From Fretibacter rubidus (lineage in GTDB: Bacteria > Pseudomonadota > Alphaproteobacteria > Caulobacterales > Maricaulaceae), in assembly GCF_041429785.1 (NCBI RefSeq), contig NZ_CP163423.1:2976001-3040000 (forward strand): a DNA stretch of 64,000 nt, given 5' to 3'. The stretch's first letter is position 1; the number at the start of each line of letters is the position of its first letter. The notes beneath the pieces are model-generated. The model worked only from the letters and a program-made list of their open reading frames with translations, was not told where the DNA came from and made no database searches. Of this stretch, positions 35,762 to 45,317 are shown in pieces. The position numbers were made by a program, and so were the translations under genes.

Positions 35762-36772
35762 CTATCCCCGTGGGCGCATCTCGCCCGATAGCGCCAAATC
35801 GTGCACAGAAACCGCAGGCCTTGGCCCGTAATGGGAAATCACTTCGCCCGCGCAGAGCGAACCAAGATAACCCGCATCGGCCCAATCCATGCCCATAATA
35901 TAACCCGCGAGGACACCCGCCGCATATTGATCGCCAGCGCCTGTTGTGTCGACAAGCTTATCCGCCCAAATGGCAGGCACAAAATAACGGCGCTTTTCAT
36001 CTTGGATAACAGAGCCCTTAGCCGAGCGTGTTACGCAAGCAATTTTACCAATCTTCGCGAGTTCATCCAGCGCCGTATCGACGCTGTCGACTTGATAAAG
36101 CGATAGGATTTCGGCTTCATTGGCAAATAATATATCGACGTGATGTTCGACCAAATGACGGAAACTGTCACGGTGACGTTCCACGCAAAACGCATCTGAT
36201 AGCGTTAGCGCAACAACATTGCCCGCAGCTTGTGCAATTTCAGACGCTTTCACATAGGCGGCTTTCGCGGGGCTTTCATCAAAAAGATAACCCTCGAGGT
36301 AAAGCACTTTGGCAGCCTCGACCTGGGCTTTGACCACGTCGCGCTTGGCAAAGGCTGTGGACGCCCCAAGATAAGTATTCATAGACCGTTCGCCGTCAGG
36401 CGTAACCGCGATTAGGGAGCGGGCTGTCGCGGGGCCATTAACCAAAGGACGCGTGTTAAAATCTACGCCCGCGTCACGCATGTCTTTCGTAAATCTTTGT
36501 CCAACATCATCATCACCCACCTTGCCGACATAGGCCGTGCTAAGCCCTAATTTCGCAATGCCGTAAATTGTATTGGCACCAGAGCCGCCCGCAAGCTCCA
36601 TGACTTGCTTGGAACGGTCTTCGAAGCCTGCGTGAAGTTTTAGCGCGCGGGCCTCATCAATTAATGTCATCGCGCCTTTGGTAATACCGTGATCATCCAA
36701 AAAATCATCCGCGACAGGGGCAATGACATCCATAATGGCATTGCCCAACCCTAAAACATCAATCTTGTGCAT
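35762..36772 (-). CDS. Adenosine kinase (PfkB family)
   Basis: 336 residues, PfkB/ribokinase fold. AMP from adenosine is the likely product, as for most alphaproteobacterial members of this group. Seen: GLGNAIMDVIA, the first PfkB signature GGSGANTIYGIAKLGLSTAYVGKVGDDD in two runs, ANEAEILSLY, and the anion-hole/catalytic motif DTTGAGDQYAAGVLAG. The late DQY form instead of the more general DxF is usual in this subgroup. Transcribed leftward, divergent from the ATP-grasp gene. Confidence 0.86.
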   Translation of the reverse strand: MHKIDVLGLGNAIMDVIAPVADDFLDDHGITKGAMTLIDEARALKLHAGFEDRSKQVMELAGGSGANTIYGIAKLGLSTAYVGKVGDDDVGQRFTKDMRDAGVDFNTRPLVNGPATARSLIAVTPDGERSMNTYLGASTAFAKRDVVKAQVEAAKVLYLEGYLFDESPAKAAYVKASEIAQAAGNVVALTLSDAFCVERHRDSFRHLVEHHVDILFANEAEILSLYQVDSVDTALDELAKIGKIACVTRSAKGSVIQDEKRRYFVPAIWADKLVDTTGAGDQYAAGVLAGYIMGMDWADAGYLGSLCAGEVISHYGPRPAVSVHDLALSGEMRPRG

Positions 36773-36888
36773 CGCCAGCCACCCTTAACTTTATCACCGC
36801 AGTCATAAATCCTTATTGAAGCGGGCGAGTTACCCTATTACAAAGCGCAGGGCAAGGACACGATACTGTCCAAAATTAGGAACCTGCC

Positions 36889-37794
36889 ATGAAAAAAATA
36901 GCTATACTCGCCTCTGATAATATGATGCCTGATGCGTCCAACCAACGCGACGATAGTTTTGAACGTGACGAGCAAATGGGCAAGATTGTGCCAGCCTTTG
37001 CAACTTTGGGCATGACCGCTGAGCTTATACGGTGGCGGGAGGCGTCGGCACGCGCAGACGAATTTGACGCCATGTTGCCTCTGCTGGTTTGGGATTACTT
37101 TGAAGGTAATGAACAGGCGTTTCTTTCTGAAATGGCCAAAGCCGAACAGAAGACAAAAATCTTTAATCCTTTTTCAAAACTGAAATGGAATGCCAATAAG
37201 TCTTATCTCGACGAATTGGAACACGCTGGGGCGCCGGTGATTGAAACCATCACTGTGGACGGCGTCACCCCATCAGGCATAACCAAAGCGTTTGCGGAAT
37301 TGCGCACGGATACTGTTGTGATAAAGCCCCAAGTCGGCGGCGGCGCGTGGCGGCAAGTGCTTTTAAAACAAGGCGAGCCCATGCCCGCGCGCAGTGAGCT
37401 ACCACCTCAAGGCGCGATGATACAAGCGTTTTTGCCCAGCGTAAAATCCGAAGGTGAATATAGCTTTTTATACTTCGGCGGACAGTTTTCACACGGCCTA
37501 ATCAAACGCCCCAAAGACGGCGATTACCGTATTCAGTCGCTTTATGGCGGGACAGAAGAAAGCTACACACCCACCAAGGACGAACGCGCCGCCGCGCGCG
37601 CCGTGCTTGACGCGCTAGACTTCACACCGCTTTATGCGCGGGTTGATTTGATACGCGGTCTGGATGGACAGCTAAAACTTATCGAGCTTGAAATGATTGA
37701 GCCCTATTTGTACCTCTCCCACGCAGAGGGCGAGGCGGGCGACAATAAAGGCGCGCTAAAGCTGGGAGCGGCTTTGTTAAAAAAGCTAGGATAG
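36889..37794 (+). CDS. ATP-grasp domain protein
   Basis: 301 residues. An ATP-grasp ligase fold is indicated by VVIKPQVGGGAWRQV, EGEYSFLYFGGQFSHGLIKRP, YARVDLIRGLDGQLKLIELEMIEPYLYL, which gives the ATP-lysine, the glycine loop and the metal-binding ELEMIEP motif of the glutathione-synthetase-like group. The N-terminal part (IAILASDNMM..) resembles a pre-ATP-grasp fold. Substrates are unknown; peptide or amino-acid ligation is the family norm. The ATG follows AGGAACCTGCC. The amidohydrolase gene follows by 69 bases. Confidence 0.8.
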   Translation: MKKIAILASDNMMPDASNQRDDSFERDEQMGKIVPAFATLGMTAELIRWREASARADEFDAMLPLLVWDYFEGNEQAFLSEMAKAEQKTKIFNPFSKLKWNANKSYLDELEHAGAPVIETITVDGVTPSGITKAFAELRTDTVVIKPQVGGGAWRQVLLKQGEPMPARSELPPQGAMIQAFLPSVKSEGEYSFLYFGGQFSHGLIKRPKDGDYRIQSLYGGTEESYTPTKDERAAARAVLDALDFTPLYARVDLIRGLDGQLKLIELEMIEPYLYLSHAEGEAGDNKGALKLGAALLKKLG

Positions 37795-37863
37795 TCCAAA
37801 TAGGCGAGCCGCTTGTGACGGTGCGCCGTTCCCCCTATGATACGCCTGAATTAGGGGGATCAT

Positions 37864-39600
37864 ATGCGGTTATTGTCATTCATTCTATCGGTGCTGCTGA
37901 TAACAGCGTGCCAAGGCGGTCAGCCTAACGTCGACACGCCTGATGTCACAGCGGATATGGTGCTGGTCGGTGGATCTATCGTTACTGTTGACGAGAGCGC
38001 TCCCCGTGCAGAGGCGGTGGCGATAAAAGCCGATAAAATTTTTAAGGTCGGAACAGACGCTGATATCCGCGCCCTGATTGGTCCGCAAACCGAAGTCATT
38101 GATATTGCAGGACAGACAGCTATTCCTGGCTTTATTGAGGGGCATGGCCATTACACCAGCTTTGGCGACGCGCTGATGGTTTTGGACTTCCGCTACGCTG
38201 AGAGCTTTGCGGAGATTGTCGCTATGGTCGAAAAAGCGGCGGTCGAGACACCTAAGGGGGAATGGATTACAGGGCGTGGATGGCACCAAGATAAATGGAC
38301 CGTCAAAGACAATATCACCATCGAAGGTTTACCCCTGCATGATAGCTTAAGCGCCGTCACGCCAGACCATCCCGTCATGTTAATTCACACGAGCGGTCAC
38401 GGTGTCTTTGTCAACCAACACGCCATGGATATTGTCGGGCTGAACAATGACACTGTGCCCGCGGAGGGTGGTGAGATTGTGCGAAAGAGCGACGGCCGTG
38501 CAGCGGGCATGATGCGCGAAGCCGCCCAAGATATCTTCCGCAAGGCCTATGCCGGCCATCAAGCCAAACGCCCCAAAGCCGTCTCTAAGGCTGAATTAAA
38601 ACGCAAAGCGATTTTGGCGGGCGAAGAGAGCTTGCGCTACGGTATCACCTCTTTCCAAGACCTCGGCACGCGCTTTGATGAGGTTGATATCCTCAAGGAA
38701 ATGGCCGATGACGGGACATTGCCCGTGCGGCTTTATATGGCCTTTGAAGAAGAGGCCGCCGATATGGAAGGGCGGCTGGATGAGTACCGCATGATTGGTT
38801 ATGGGGATAATTTCCTGACCGTCCGCGCCATCGGCGAGAAGGTTTTGGACGGCGCGCTCGGCACGCATGGGGGATGGTTGCTCGAACCTTACACCGATAT
38901 GCCGCGCTCATCAGGGCTGAACGTTGTGCCTGTATCGGAAATTAAGGCGTCCGCAAAACTGGCCATAGACCATGATTATCAGCTCGCTATTCAAGGCATT
39001 GGCGACCGCGCTTACCGTGAGCTATTGGATATTTACGAAGCAGAATTTGCCCGCAATCCCGATAAGACAGATCTGCGCTGGCGCATTGAACATGCCCAAG
39101 TTATTCACCCTGACGATATTCCGCGCACGATTGAGCTTGACGTTATTCCAGCCTTTCAGGGCATTTTTGCGTGTTCCGATGGGCCGTGGGTGAAAGACCG
39201 TTTGGGCGAAAAACGCACTTATGAACGCGGCTATATCTTCAACACACTTGCTGAAGCTGGGGCCGTTCCAACAAATGGTACCGACCCACCCGTTGACGAA
39301 ATTGACCCCATTGGCAGCTTTGCGTGTTCCGTCACACGAAAGCTCCCCGATGGATCCTATTTCCAACCGCAAGAAGCCTATTCACGCGAGCGCGCGCTTT
39401 ATAGCTATACAATGGGCAATGCCTATGCCGCTTTTGAAGAGGACAGTAAAGGCTCTATCACGCCGGGCAAGTTGGCCGATATTGCCGTGCTATCCCAAGA
39501 CCTTCTGACTGTGCCAGACGACGCCATCATGGACACCAAAATCACCATGACAATCCTCGGCGGTAAAGTCGTTTATAAAAATGGGGACATTGTGCGGTAA
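37864..39600 (+). CDS. Amidohydrolase family lipoprotein (YtcJ-like), second copy
   Basis: 578 residues, same length and fold as the gene at 20148-21884. Lipoprotein signal MRLLSFILSVLLITAC (C16). Amidohydrolase_3 features: IPGFIEGHGHYTSFGD (HxH), EKVLDGALGTHGGWLL, LAIQGIGDRAYRELLD, WRIEHAQVIHP and the late TNGTDPPVDEIDPI. Secreted or outer-membrane location is inferred from the lipobox; substrate unknown. The start follows GGGGGATCAT. Confidence 0.85.
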   Translation: MRLLSFILSVLLITACQGGQPNVDTPDVTADMVLVGGSIVTVDESAPRAEAVAIKADKIFKVGTDADIRALIGPQTEVIDIAGQTAIPGFIEGHGHYTSFGDALMVLDFRYAESFAEIVAMVEKAAVETPKGEWITGRGWHQDKWTVKDNITIEGLPLHDSLSAVTPDHPVMLIHTSGHGVFVNQHAMDIVGLNNDTVPAEGGEIVRKSDGRAAGMMREAAQDIFRKAYAGHQAKRPKAVSKAELKRKAILAGEESLRYGITSFQDLGTRFDEVDILKEMADDGTLPVRLYMAFEEEAADMEGRLDEYRMIGYGDNFLTVRAIGEKVLDGALGTHGGWLLEPYTDMPRSSGLNVVPVSEIKASAKLAIDHDYQLAIQGIGDRAYRELLDIYEAEFARNPDKTDLRWRIEHAQVIHPDDIPRTIELDVIPAFQGIFACSDGPWVKDRLGEKRTYERGYIFNTLAEAGAVPTNGTDPPVDEIDPIGSFACSVTRKLPDGSYFQPQEAYSRERALYSYTMGNAYAAFEEDSKGSITPGKLADIAVLSQDLLTVPDDAIMDTKITMTILGGKVVYKNGDIVR

Positions 39601-39616
39601 CGCGGAAGGCTAAACT

Positions 39617-40321
39617 ATGAAAGCGATTGAACGGGTAAAAGCCTTGCATTTAAAAGAGGGAGCGAAACCCCTTTGTGATGACTGTATTGCTGAAAAGCTC
39701 ACGCTATCAGCGCGGCAGGAGTCCAATATAATATCACGGAAATTGATACAAACTCCTTTCTTTGACCGCGTAAAGGACATTTGTTCTTCGTGCGGCGGAA
39801 CCAAATATGTCATGTTTGCCACAGTCAGAGACAAAGCTGCAATGAAGGGTCAAACACTGTCGACGCTATCAATGCCTGTAGTGAGTAAAGATGTCGTTGA
39901 GGTTTTGAAACCTAGCAAATCGTCCAAAGACCTCGCACATCTTACCGACATCGGCTTTATACCAATTGGATATTGGCAGGACAGTGATGGCCGCCCCACT
40001 CTTACGTTGCATGACCTGCAGAACGCATCACCTGCCCTTTACGCTTTTGTCGAAAATGGCGACGTGCTTTATGTCGGTAAAACCGTTCAAGCGTTGAAAA
40101 AACGTCTATATTTTTATGAAAGTCCAGGTCCAACGCAAAGCACAAATATCCGCATTAATGCCAACATTGCATCCGCCTTAGAAGAAGGCCGCGAAATAGA
40201 TATGTATGGCTATAGTGATATTCGCCCGATTAGAATCGGTGTATTTGACTTAAACCTTGCTGCTGCGCTTGAGGATAGCATTATCAAAACGCTTAATCCT
40301 ATTTGGAATAGTCGCGGTTAA
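39617..40321 (+). CDS. GIY-YIG nuclease-like protein with N-terminal zinc ribbon
   Basis: 234 residues. The N-terminal 65 residues carry two CxxC pairs (C20/C23 in LCDDCIAEKL and C56/C59 in ICSSCGG) around a helix-turn-helix-like segment. The C-terminal half is a GIY-YIG domain: LYAF (141-144), LYVG (151-154) with K155, R163, an Asn-rich middle, catalytic-type E219 in AAALEDSIIKTLNPIW. This is the pattern of compact GIY-YIG endonucleases such as Eco29kI-like restriction enzymes, but no methyltransferase is adjacent. It is more A/T-rich than its neighbours. Its stop overlaps nth by 4 bases. Function (restriction, repair or other) is open. Confidence 0.75.
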   Translation: MKAIERVKALHLKEGAKPLCDDCIAEKLTLSARQESNIISRKLIQTPFFDRVKDICSSCGGTKYVMFATVRDKAAMKGQTLSTLSMPVVSKDVVEVLKPSKSSKDLAHLTDIGFIPIGYWQDSDGRPTLTLHDLQNASPALYAFVENGDVLYVGKTVQALKKRLYFYESPGPTQSTNIRINANIASALEEGREIDMYGYSDIRPIRIGVFDLNLAAALEDSIIKTLNPIWNSRG

Positions 40322-41007
40322 TCAACCGCCTTCGTCTTTTTGCTATATTTGCAAATCTCGCTAATGGCGCAGTTAAAGCATTTGGGTGTGCGGGCGACGC
40401 AGGTGTAGCGTCCGTGCAGGATAAGCCAGTGGTGAGCGTGAAGTGCGAACTCGTCTGGTGTGACGCGCAGTAGATTATGCTCGACCTGCACCACGTCCTT
40501 GCCAGGGGCCATGCCTGTACGGTTCGCGACGCGGAAAATATGGGTGTCCACGGCCATGGTCGGTTGACCGAAGGCTTCGTTCAGCACCACATTGGCCGTC
40601 TTTCGTCCAACACCAGGAAGCTTGATAAGATCATCACGATTACCCGGCACAATACCGCCAAAATCATCAACCAGCATCTGGCTAAGCTTTATCACATTGG
40701 CCGCTTTATTGCGGTAAAGGCCGATGGTTTTTATGTGGTCGCGAACAACATCTTCGCCCAGCGCTAGCATTTTTTGCGGTGTGTCGGCTTTGGCAAATAG
40801 CGCTTTCGTCGCTTTGTTCACGCCGACGTCTGTGCTTTGCGCAGAGAGCGCCACAGCAACTACCAGCGTATAGGGGTTTGAGTAATTCAGCTCTGTGCGC
40901 GGGGCGGGATCAAGACTTTGGAGGTGGCGATAAATATCAGAAATTTGGGCGCGGTTTAGGCGTGGGCGCGGCAAGTTTTTCGCCAGAACTTCGGGCTTGG
41001 CGCGCAC
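40318..41007 (-). CDS. nth: Endonuclease III
   Basis: DNA glycosylase/AP lyase for oxidised pyrimidines, 229 residues. Helix-hairpin-helix LPGVGRKTANVV with the catalytic Lys, the catalytic Asp in VDTHIFRVANR, and the 4Fe-4S loop with spacing C-x6-C-x2-C-x5-C (CVARTPKCFNCAISEIC). The start is GTG at 41007; no ATG is better placed. It follows the FMN reductase gene by 5 bases. Confidence 0.95.
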   Translation of the reverse strand: MRAKPEVLAKNLPRPRLNRAQISDIYRHLQSLDPAPRTELNYSNPYTLVVAVALSAQSTDVGVNKATKALFAKADTPQKMLALGEDVVRDHIKTIGLYRNKAANVIKLSQMLVDDFGGIVPGNRDDLIKLPGVGRKTANVVLNEAFGQPTMAVDTHIFRVANRTGMAPGKDVVQVEHNLLRVTPDEFALHAHHWLILHGRYTCVARTPKCFNCAISEICKYSKKTKAVD

Positions 41008-41012
41008 TATCC

Positions 41013-41561
41013 CTATCCCTTTTGCGCAATCTGGGTCATTAACTCCCCAATCATTTTATCAGCAAGGCTAGAGGATGGCTCAATTATCAGCCCGCCTTTG
41101 GCGTCAAAGGCTTGGGACGCTTTGCCGACACCGACATGGGTCGGCACAACATGCGCCCCCACACGGTTTAGGATATAATGGAGTTGGCGAAGACACATAA
41201 TACCGCTCATCGGGCCGGGTGAGCAAGACGCAATGCCGTAAACGGGTTGCGTGAATTGATCCGTGCCAGTTGTGCTGGTCCAATCAATGGCGTTTTTAAG
41301 AAGCGGTGGCAGGCATCCATTATATTCAGGTGTGACAACAATAATGCCGTCGCATTTTTTCATCTTATTGGCGAGTTTTTTGACGTTTGCTGGCATATCC
41401 AAATCACCATGAAACAAGGGGAGATTATAGGTCGCAAGGCTAACCTCGGTGACTTTACCACCAGCGGCTTTCACGCGTTTTTTGAGCGTATTTTTAAGCA
41501 TTTGATTAATAGAGCCGTCGCGGAGAGACCCGCAGATAAAGCCAATGGTAGGTGCGCTCAT
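41013..41561 (-). CDS. NADPH-dependent FMN reductase family protein
   Basis: 182 residues, flavodoxin-like quinone/FMN or chromate-type reductase. FMN phosphate loop GSLRDGSINQML (11-22) and the family signature VVTPEYNGCLPPLLKNAIDW; a later CSPGPMSGIMCLRQLHYIL contacts the isoalloxazine in relatives. Cytoplasmic. Likely co-transcribed with nth (5-base gap). Exact substrate unknown. Confidence 0.85.
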   Translation of the reverse strand: MSAPTIGFICGSLRDGSINQMLKNTLKKRVKAAGGKVTEVSLATYNLPLFHGDLDMPANVKKLANKMKKCDGIIVVTPEYNGCLPPLLKNAIDWTSTTGTDQFTQPVYGIASCSPGPMSGIMCLRQLHYILNRVGAHVVPTHVGVGKASQAFDAKGGLIIEPSSSLADKMIGELMTQIAQKG

Positions 41562-41582
41562 GATAGACCTTTATAAACATTG

Positions 41583-41605
41583 AGGCCGCCCAAGATGAGC
41601 GGCCT
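41583..41605. promoter_or_regulatory. Hairpin between pntB and FMN reductase
   Basis: 7-base perfect stem AGGCCGC/GCGGCCT with a 9-base loop, just upstream of the FMN reductase start and downstream of pntB on the minus strand. Without a T run it is a weak terminator or leader structure. Confidence 0.3.
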
Positions 41606-41663
41606 TATGACTTATACGCAGAGAACGCGCTTCGGTTCAAATAAAACCAAAGCCGTCACGGCG

Positions 41664-43073
41664 CTATAATGCTTTGACAATCTCTTCGACCATTTTCTTG
41701 GCATCGGCCAGAAGCATCATGGTTTTGTCTTCATAGAACAAATCATTATCGATACCCGCATAACCTGTGGACATAGAGCGTTTCACGACGAGCACTGTAC
41801 CCGCCTTATCAACATCCAAAATGGGCATACCAAAGATAGGGCTCTGCGGGTCTGTTTTCGCGGCTGGGTTCGTTACATCATTCGCGCCAATCACAAAGGC
41901 CACATCGGCGTTTGAAAATTCTGAATTAATATCTTCAAGCTCAAACACTTCGTCGTAAGGCACATTGGCTTCAGCCAGCAATACATTCATGTGACCTGGC
42001 ATACGGCCCGCGACAGGGTGGATGGCATAGGTGACATCAACGCCTTCTTCTTTTAACGCGTCAGCCATTTCGCGGATGGCATGTTGCGCCTGTGCGACAG
42101 CTAGGCCGTAACCTGGCACGATGATAACCTTGGACGCGTTTTTCATAATGAAGGCTGCATCCACAGCAGAGCCCGCTTTGTGGGGGCGTTGCGGTTTATC
42201 GCCCGCGCCTGTCTCCACAGCCTCTGCGCCAAAGCCGCCAAGGATAACAGAGATAAAGCTGCGGTTCATAGCGTGACACATGATGTAGGACAGAATAGCA
42301 CCTGAAGAACCAACCAATGCCCCTGTGATAATCAGCGCCAAATTACCGAGCGTAAAGCCTAGCGCCGCTGCCGCCCAGCCAGAATAACTGTTTAGCATTG
42401 AGATCACGACGGGCATATCCGCGCCGCCAATAGGAATGATAAGCAAGAAACCAAGCAAAAAGGCCAGCCCCAAAATCGCCCAGAAAATCACGGGGTCTGC
42501 GCCGCCCGCTTTCATTAACATGCCAATAAGCACAGCAATTGCGATACCGATAAGCAGATTTAGAAGATGCTGAAATTTAAAGGTGATCGGCGCGCCGCCC
42601 ATATTCCCATTAAGTTTCAAAAAGGCGATAACAGAACCAGAGAAAGTAATCGCACCGATGGCGGCACCCAAGGAGAGCTCAAGAAGGCTACCGGCTTTCA
42701 TGCTGCCCGCTTGGCCAATACCAAAGCTCTCTGGGCTGAAAAACGCCGCCGCAGCCACAAGGACTGCCGCCATACCAACCAGTGAGTGAAATCCCGCGAT
42801 AAGTTGCGGCATATCCGTCATTGGGATTTTCTTGGCAATCAAAGCCCCAATGCCGCCGCCAATAGCTAGCGCCACAGCGGTGAGGATCAAGGCCTGACCG
42901 CCCATACCCGTTACTAGGATGGTGGTGATAATCGCAATGGCGATACCCACCATACCAAACACATTACCGCGCCGCGATGTTTCAGGCGAGGACAGCCCGC
43001 GAAGGGCAAGGATGAAAAGAACTGCGGAAACTGTATAAAGAACCGCCGCGAAATTAGCTGATAAGGCTGGCAT
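41664..43073 (-). CDS. pntB: NAD(P) transhydrogenase subunit beta
   Basis: Proton-translocating transhydrogenase: membrane part plus the NADPH-binding dIII domain. 469 residues, with about nine N-terminal helices (1-280) and a C-terminal soluble domain with VPGYGLAVAQAQH, HPVAGRMPGHMNVLLAEA, VIGANDVTNPAA and VLVVKRSMSTGYAGI. With pntAA and pntAB it forms the complete three-gene version usual in Alphaproteobacteria. Its ATG directly follows the pntAB stop. It supplies NADPH from NADH using the proton gradient. Confidence 0.96.
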   Translation of the reverse strand: MPALSANFAAVLYTVSAVLFILALRGLSSPETSRRGNVFGMVGIAIAIITTILVTGMGGQALILTAVALAIGGGIGALIAKKIPMTDMPQLIAGFHSLVGMAAVLVAAAAFFSPESFGIGQAGSMKAGSLLELSLGAAIGAITFSGSVIAFLKLNGNMGGAPITFKFQHLLNLLIGIAIAVLIGMLMKAGGADPVIFWAILGLAFLLGFLLIIPIGGADMPVVISMLNSYSGWAAAALGFTLGNLALIITGALVGSSGAILSYIMCHAMNRSFISVILGGFGAEAVETGAGDKPQRPHKAGSAVDAAFIMKNASKVIIVPGYGLAVAQAQHAIREMADALKEEGVDVTYAIHPVAGRMPGHMNVLLAEANVPYDEVFELEDINSEFSNADVAFVIGANDVTNPAAKTDPQSPIFGMPILDVDKAGTVLVVKRSMSTGYAGIDNDLFYEDKTMMLLADAKKMVEEIVKAL

Positions 43074-43451
43074 CTATTTCGCCTCCGCTTTTGCATCTAC
43101 TTTTGGGGCAGGTTTTTCTTTTTTCTTATACATAGCCAACATACGTTGGGTGACGAGGAAGCCGCCAAATATATTAATCGCACAAAGCCCGACAGCAAGC
43201 GCGCCCCCGTAAGTTGAGATTTGCGAGCCGCCATCTGTGCCCGCGACAACAGCAACAAGCGCGCCAACAATAATCACAGATGAAATGGCATTGGTGACCG
43301 CCATAAGCGGCGTATGCAGCGCAGGGGTAACCGACCACACCACATAATAGCCCACAAAAATGGCGAGTACGAAAATCGCCAGCTGGAAGATGAGCGGGCT
43401 AACGACCGCGCCCCCTGCCATGATAATACTGGATGTTAAAACGACTGACAT
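43074..43451 (-). CDS. pntAB: NAD(P) transhydrogenase subunit alpha, part 2
   Basis: 125 residues with four hydrophobic helices, [27 protein letters not shown] being the diagnostic PntA C-terminal membrane segment. A Lys-rich tail ([17 protein letters not shown]) is at the C-terminus. Start overlaps the pntAA stop by one base (TAATG) and its stop abuts pntB. Confidence 0.94.
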   Translation of the reverse strand: MSVVLTSSIIMAGGAVVSPLIFQLAIFVLAIFVGYYVVWSVTPALHTPLMAVTNAISSVIIVGALVAVVAGTDGGSQISTYGGALAVGLCAINIFGGFLVTQRMLAMYKKKEKPAPKVDAKAEAK

Positions 43452-44587
43452 TATGCGTCCCCCTTTAAGCGTTCATGGACAACCGCGCCGTCTTTTGTTA
43501 GCGCGCAGCCCTGGATAATTTCGTCGTCCCAATCAGGCGCGTAAGAGCCGTCTTCGCCCGTCATCAGCGGCAGAAGGTTTTTCAAATTACGCGCAAAAAG
43601 GCTGGAGCTATCGCCCGCCATACGGGACGGCCAATTTAAATGACCCACAATATGGACGCCGTTTTTCGTAGTGACAATTTCGCCAGCCTTTGCGCCCTCG
43701 ACATTGCCGCCGCGTTCCACCGCCAAATCGACCAGAACAGAGCCTGGCTTCATGCTATCGACCATCGCTTTGGTCACTAGCACGGGGGCCGCGCGTCCGG
43801 GGATAAGCGCTGTGGTAATGACAATGTCTTGCTTTGCAATATGCTTGGCGGTGAGTTCCGCTTGCAGGGCTTGGTATTCTGCGCTCATTTGCTTGGCGTA
43901 ACCGCCGGCGGTTTCGGCCTCTTTAAACTCTTCATTTTCTACTGCGATGAATTTCGCACCTAATGAGCCGACTTGTTCCTTTGTGGCGGGACGCACATCA
44001 GTCGCCGTGGTCACAGCGCCGAGACGCCGTGCGGTCGCGATAGCTTGCAGACCCGCAACACCAACGCCCATAATAAAGGTCTTGGCGGGGGCAATTGTGC
44101 CCGCGGCGGTCATCATCATAGGAAAAGCGCGGCCATAGATACTGCCCGCCTCGACCACGGCGCGGTAACCTGCCAAATTAGATTGAGACGACAAAACATC
44201 CATGCTTTGCGCGCGCGAAATACGCGGAATATAATCTAGCGCATAGGCCGTGACGCCCGCTTTGGCGCATGCGGCGGCATATTTAGGGTTATCGGTTGGG
44301 GATAAAACACCCGTAATCCCAGCGCCTTTTTTCATAGCGCCAACTAGCTTTTCACTGCCGCCATTAATTGACATCACTAAGTCAGCGTTTTTAACCGCTA
44401 TGGTATTCGTTGTGGCAATGGTGGCGCCTGCGTCTTTGTAAAGGGCATCAGCAAAATTGGCCGCTGCGCCTGCGCCTTTGACGACAGTTACCGCATGGCC
44501 GGCATCAACATAGCCTTTAACCGTTTCGGGCGAGGCCGAAACACGGGCCTCTAGCCCCTTAATATCATTTAAAACCGTGATCTTCAC
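43451..44587 (-). CDS. pntAA: NAD(P) transhydrogenase subunit alpha, part 1
   Basis: Soluble NAD(H)-binding dI subunit. I chose the GTG at 44587, which follows GGGGG by 6 bases and begins [23 protein letters not shown], aligning with the normal PntA start; the longer ORF to 44635 adds unrelated sequence. 378 residues. Key features: [19 protein letters not shown], the Rossmann loop [27 protein letters not shown] and the late VGHLNWPSR. First gene of the pnt operon; the COX4-like gene is upstream on the same strand. Confidence 0.93.
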   Translation of the reverse strand: MKITVLNDIKGLEARVSASPETVKGYVDAGHAVTVVKGAGAAANFADALYKDAGATIATTNTIAVKNADLVMSINGGSEKLVGAMKKGAGITGVLSPTDNPKYAAACAKAGVTAYALDYIPRISRAQSMDVLSSQSNLAGYRAVVEAGSIYGRAFPMMMTAAGTIAPAKTFIMGVGVAGLQAIATARRLGAVTTATDVRPATKEQVGSLGAKFIAVENEEFKEAETAGGYAKQMSAEYQALQAELTAKHIAKQDIVITTALIPGRAAPVLVTKAMVDSMKPGSVLVDLAVERGGNVEGAKAGEIVTTKNGVHIVGHLNWPSRMAGDSSSLFARNLKNLLPLMTGEDGSYAPDWDDEIIQGCALTKDGAVVHERLKGDA

Positions 44588-44763
44588 ATCACACCCCCTA
44601 TTAATAGCGCGCGCCAACACAGCCCGTGCGTTCAAAGCTCAGCTACAGTATAGCTGTTAATCCGCCTCAGCGGTAAAATTTTTAAGAATGCGCAAATGGC
44701 AACGATTATCGTGCCTGCCGAGGTTGTCCTCGGTCATTATTATGCAGGGGCAGCCGTTTTAGG

Positions 44764-45066
44764 CTATGTCGCAATGGCGGCGATAATAACACTCATAATC
44801 GCAAGAAAGACACAGAGCCCAATCACTGAAGCAAACCAACCGCCTTTTAACTTAAGCGCGACGCCCAAGATGATACCAAACACACCCGTGATGACAAGCG
44901 ACGGAAACCATGACAAAGCCGTACAAAACACGAGTATCGGATAAAGCAGGATAACCGCAATCATCGATCCGCCATAAACGGTCAAGTTCAGAAAGCCGCC
45001 AAAAGTGCTTGTTTGCGATTCAACGGGCATTGTTCCGGGTTTGAAATCAGAAGGTCCAGTGGCCAT
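44764..45066 (-). CDS. COX4-like (aa3 subunit IV-type) small membrane protein
   Basis: 100 residues. An N-terminal segment QTSTFGGFLNLTVYGGSMIAVILL resembles the short bacterial aa3-type cytochrome c oxidase subunit IV domain (COX4_pro_2), with two more membrane helices after it, making it longer than the usual 40-70 residues. It lies upstream of pntAA on the same strand, a place where this family is common in Alphaproteobacteria. A role in the oxidase is inferred; the core oxidase genes are not here. Confidence 0.65.
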   Translation of the reverse strand: MATGPSDFKPGTMPVESQTSTFGGFLNLTVYGGSMIAVILLYPILVFCTALSWFPSLVITGVFGIILGVALKLKGGWFASVIGLCVFLAIMSVIIAAIAT

Positions 45067-45317
45067 GATGTCATCCTATTGTTTGATTTACTCGCGATTA
45101 TCACGCGGCACGCCGCCACTCAAGCCTTATCGGCCTCTATCGTTTATTTTTTGCGGCTTATCATCACAGTCTGACAAGTACGATTAGGCGGCTCTGCTTG
45201 CTTGAGCGATTAACCGCCCGCTAACCACGTCTCTTGACGGTAATTTCACCCACATGTCCCATATTGCAACGCAGATGACCCCAAAAGGGGCGCGAGATTA
45301 TGGGTATAGGTGATGAT

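Noticed and set aside
44588-44763. Gap between pntAA and the COX4-like gene, including a plus-strand ORF at 44696-44944
   Set aside because: The ORF is antisense to the COX4-like gene; I see no RNA or repeat in the gap.
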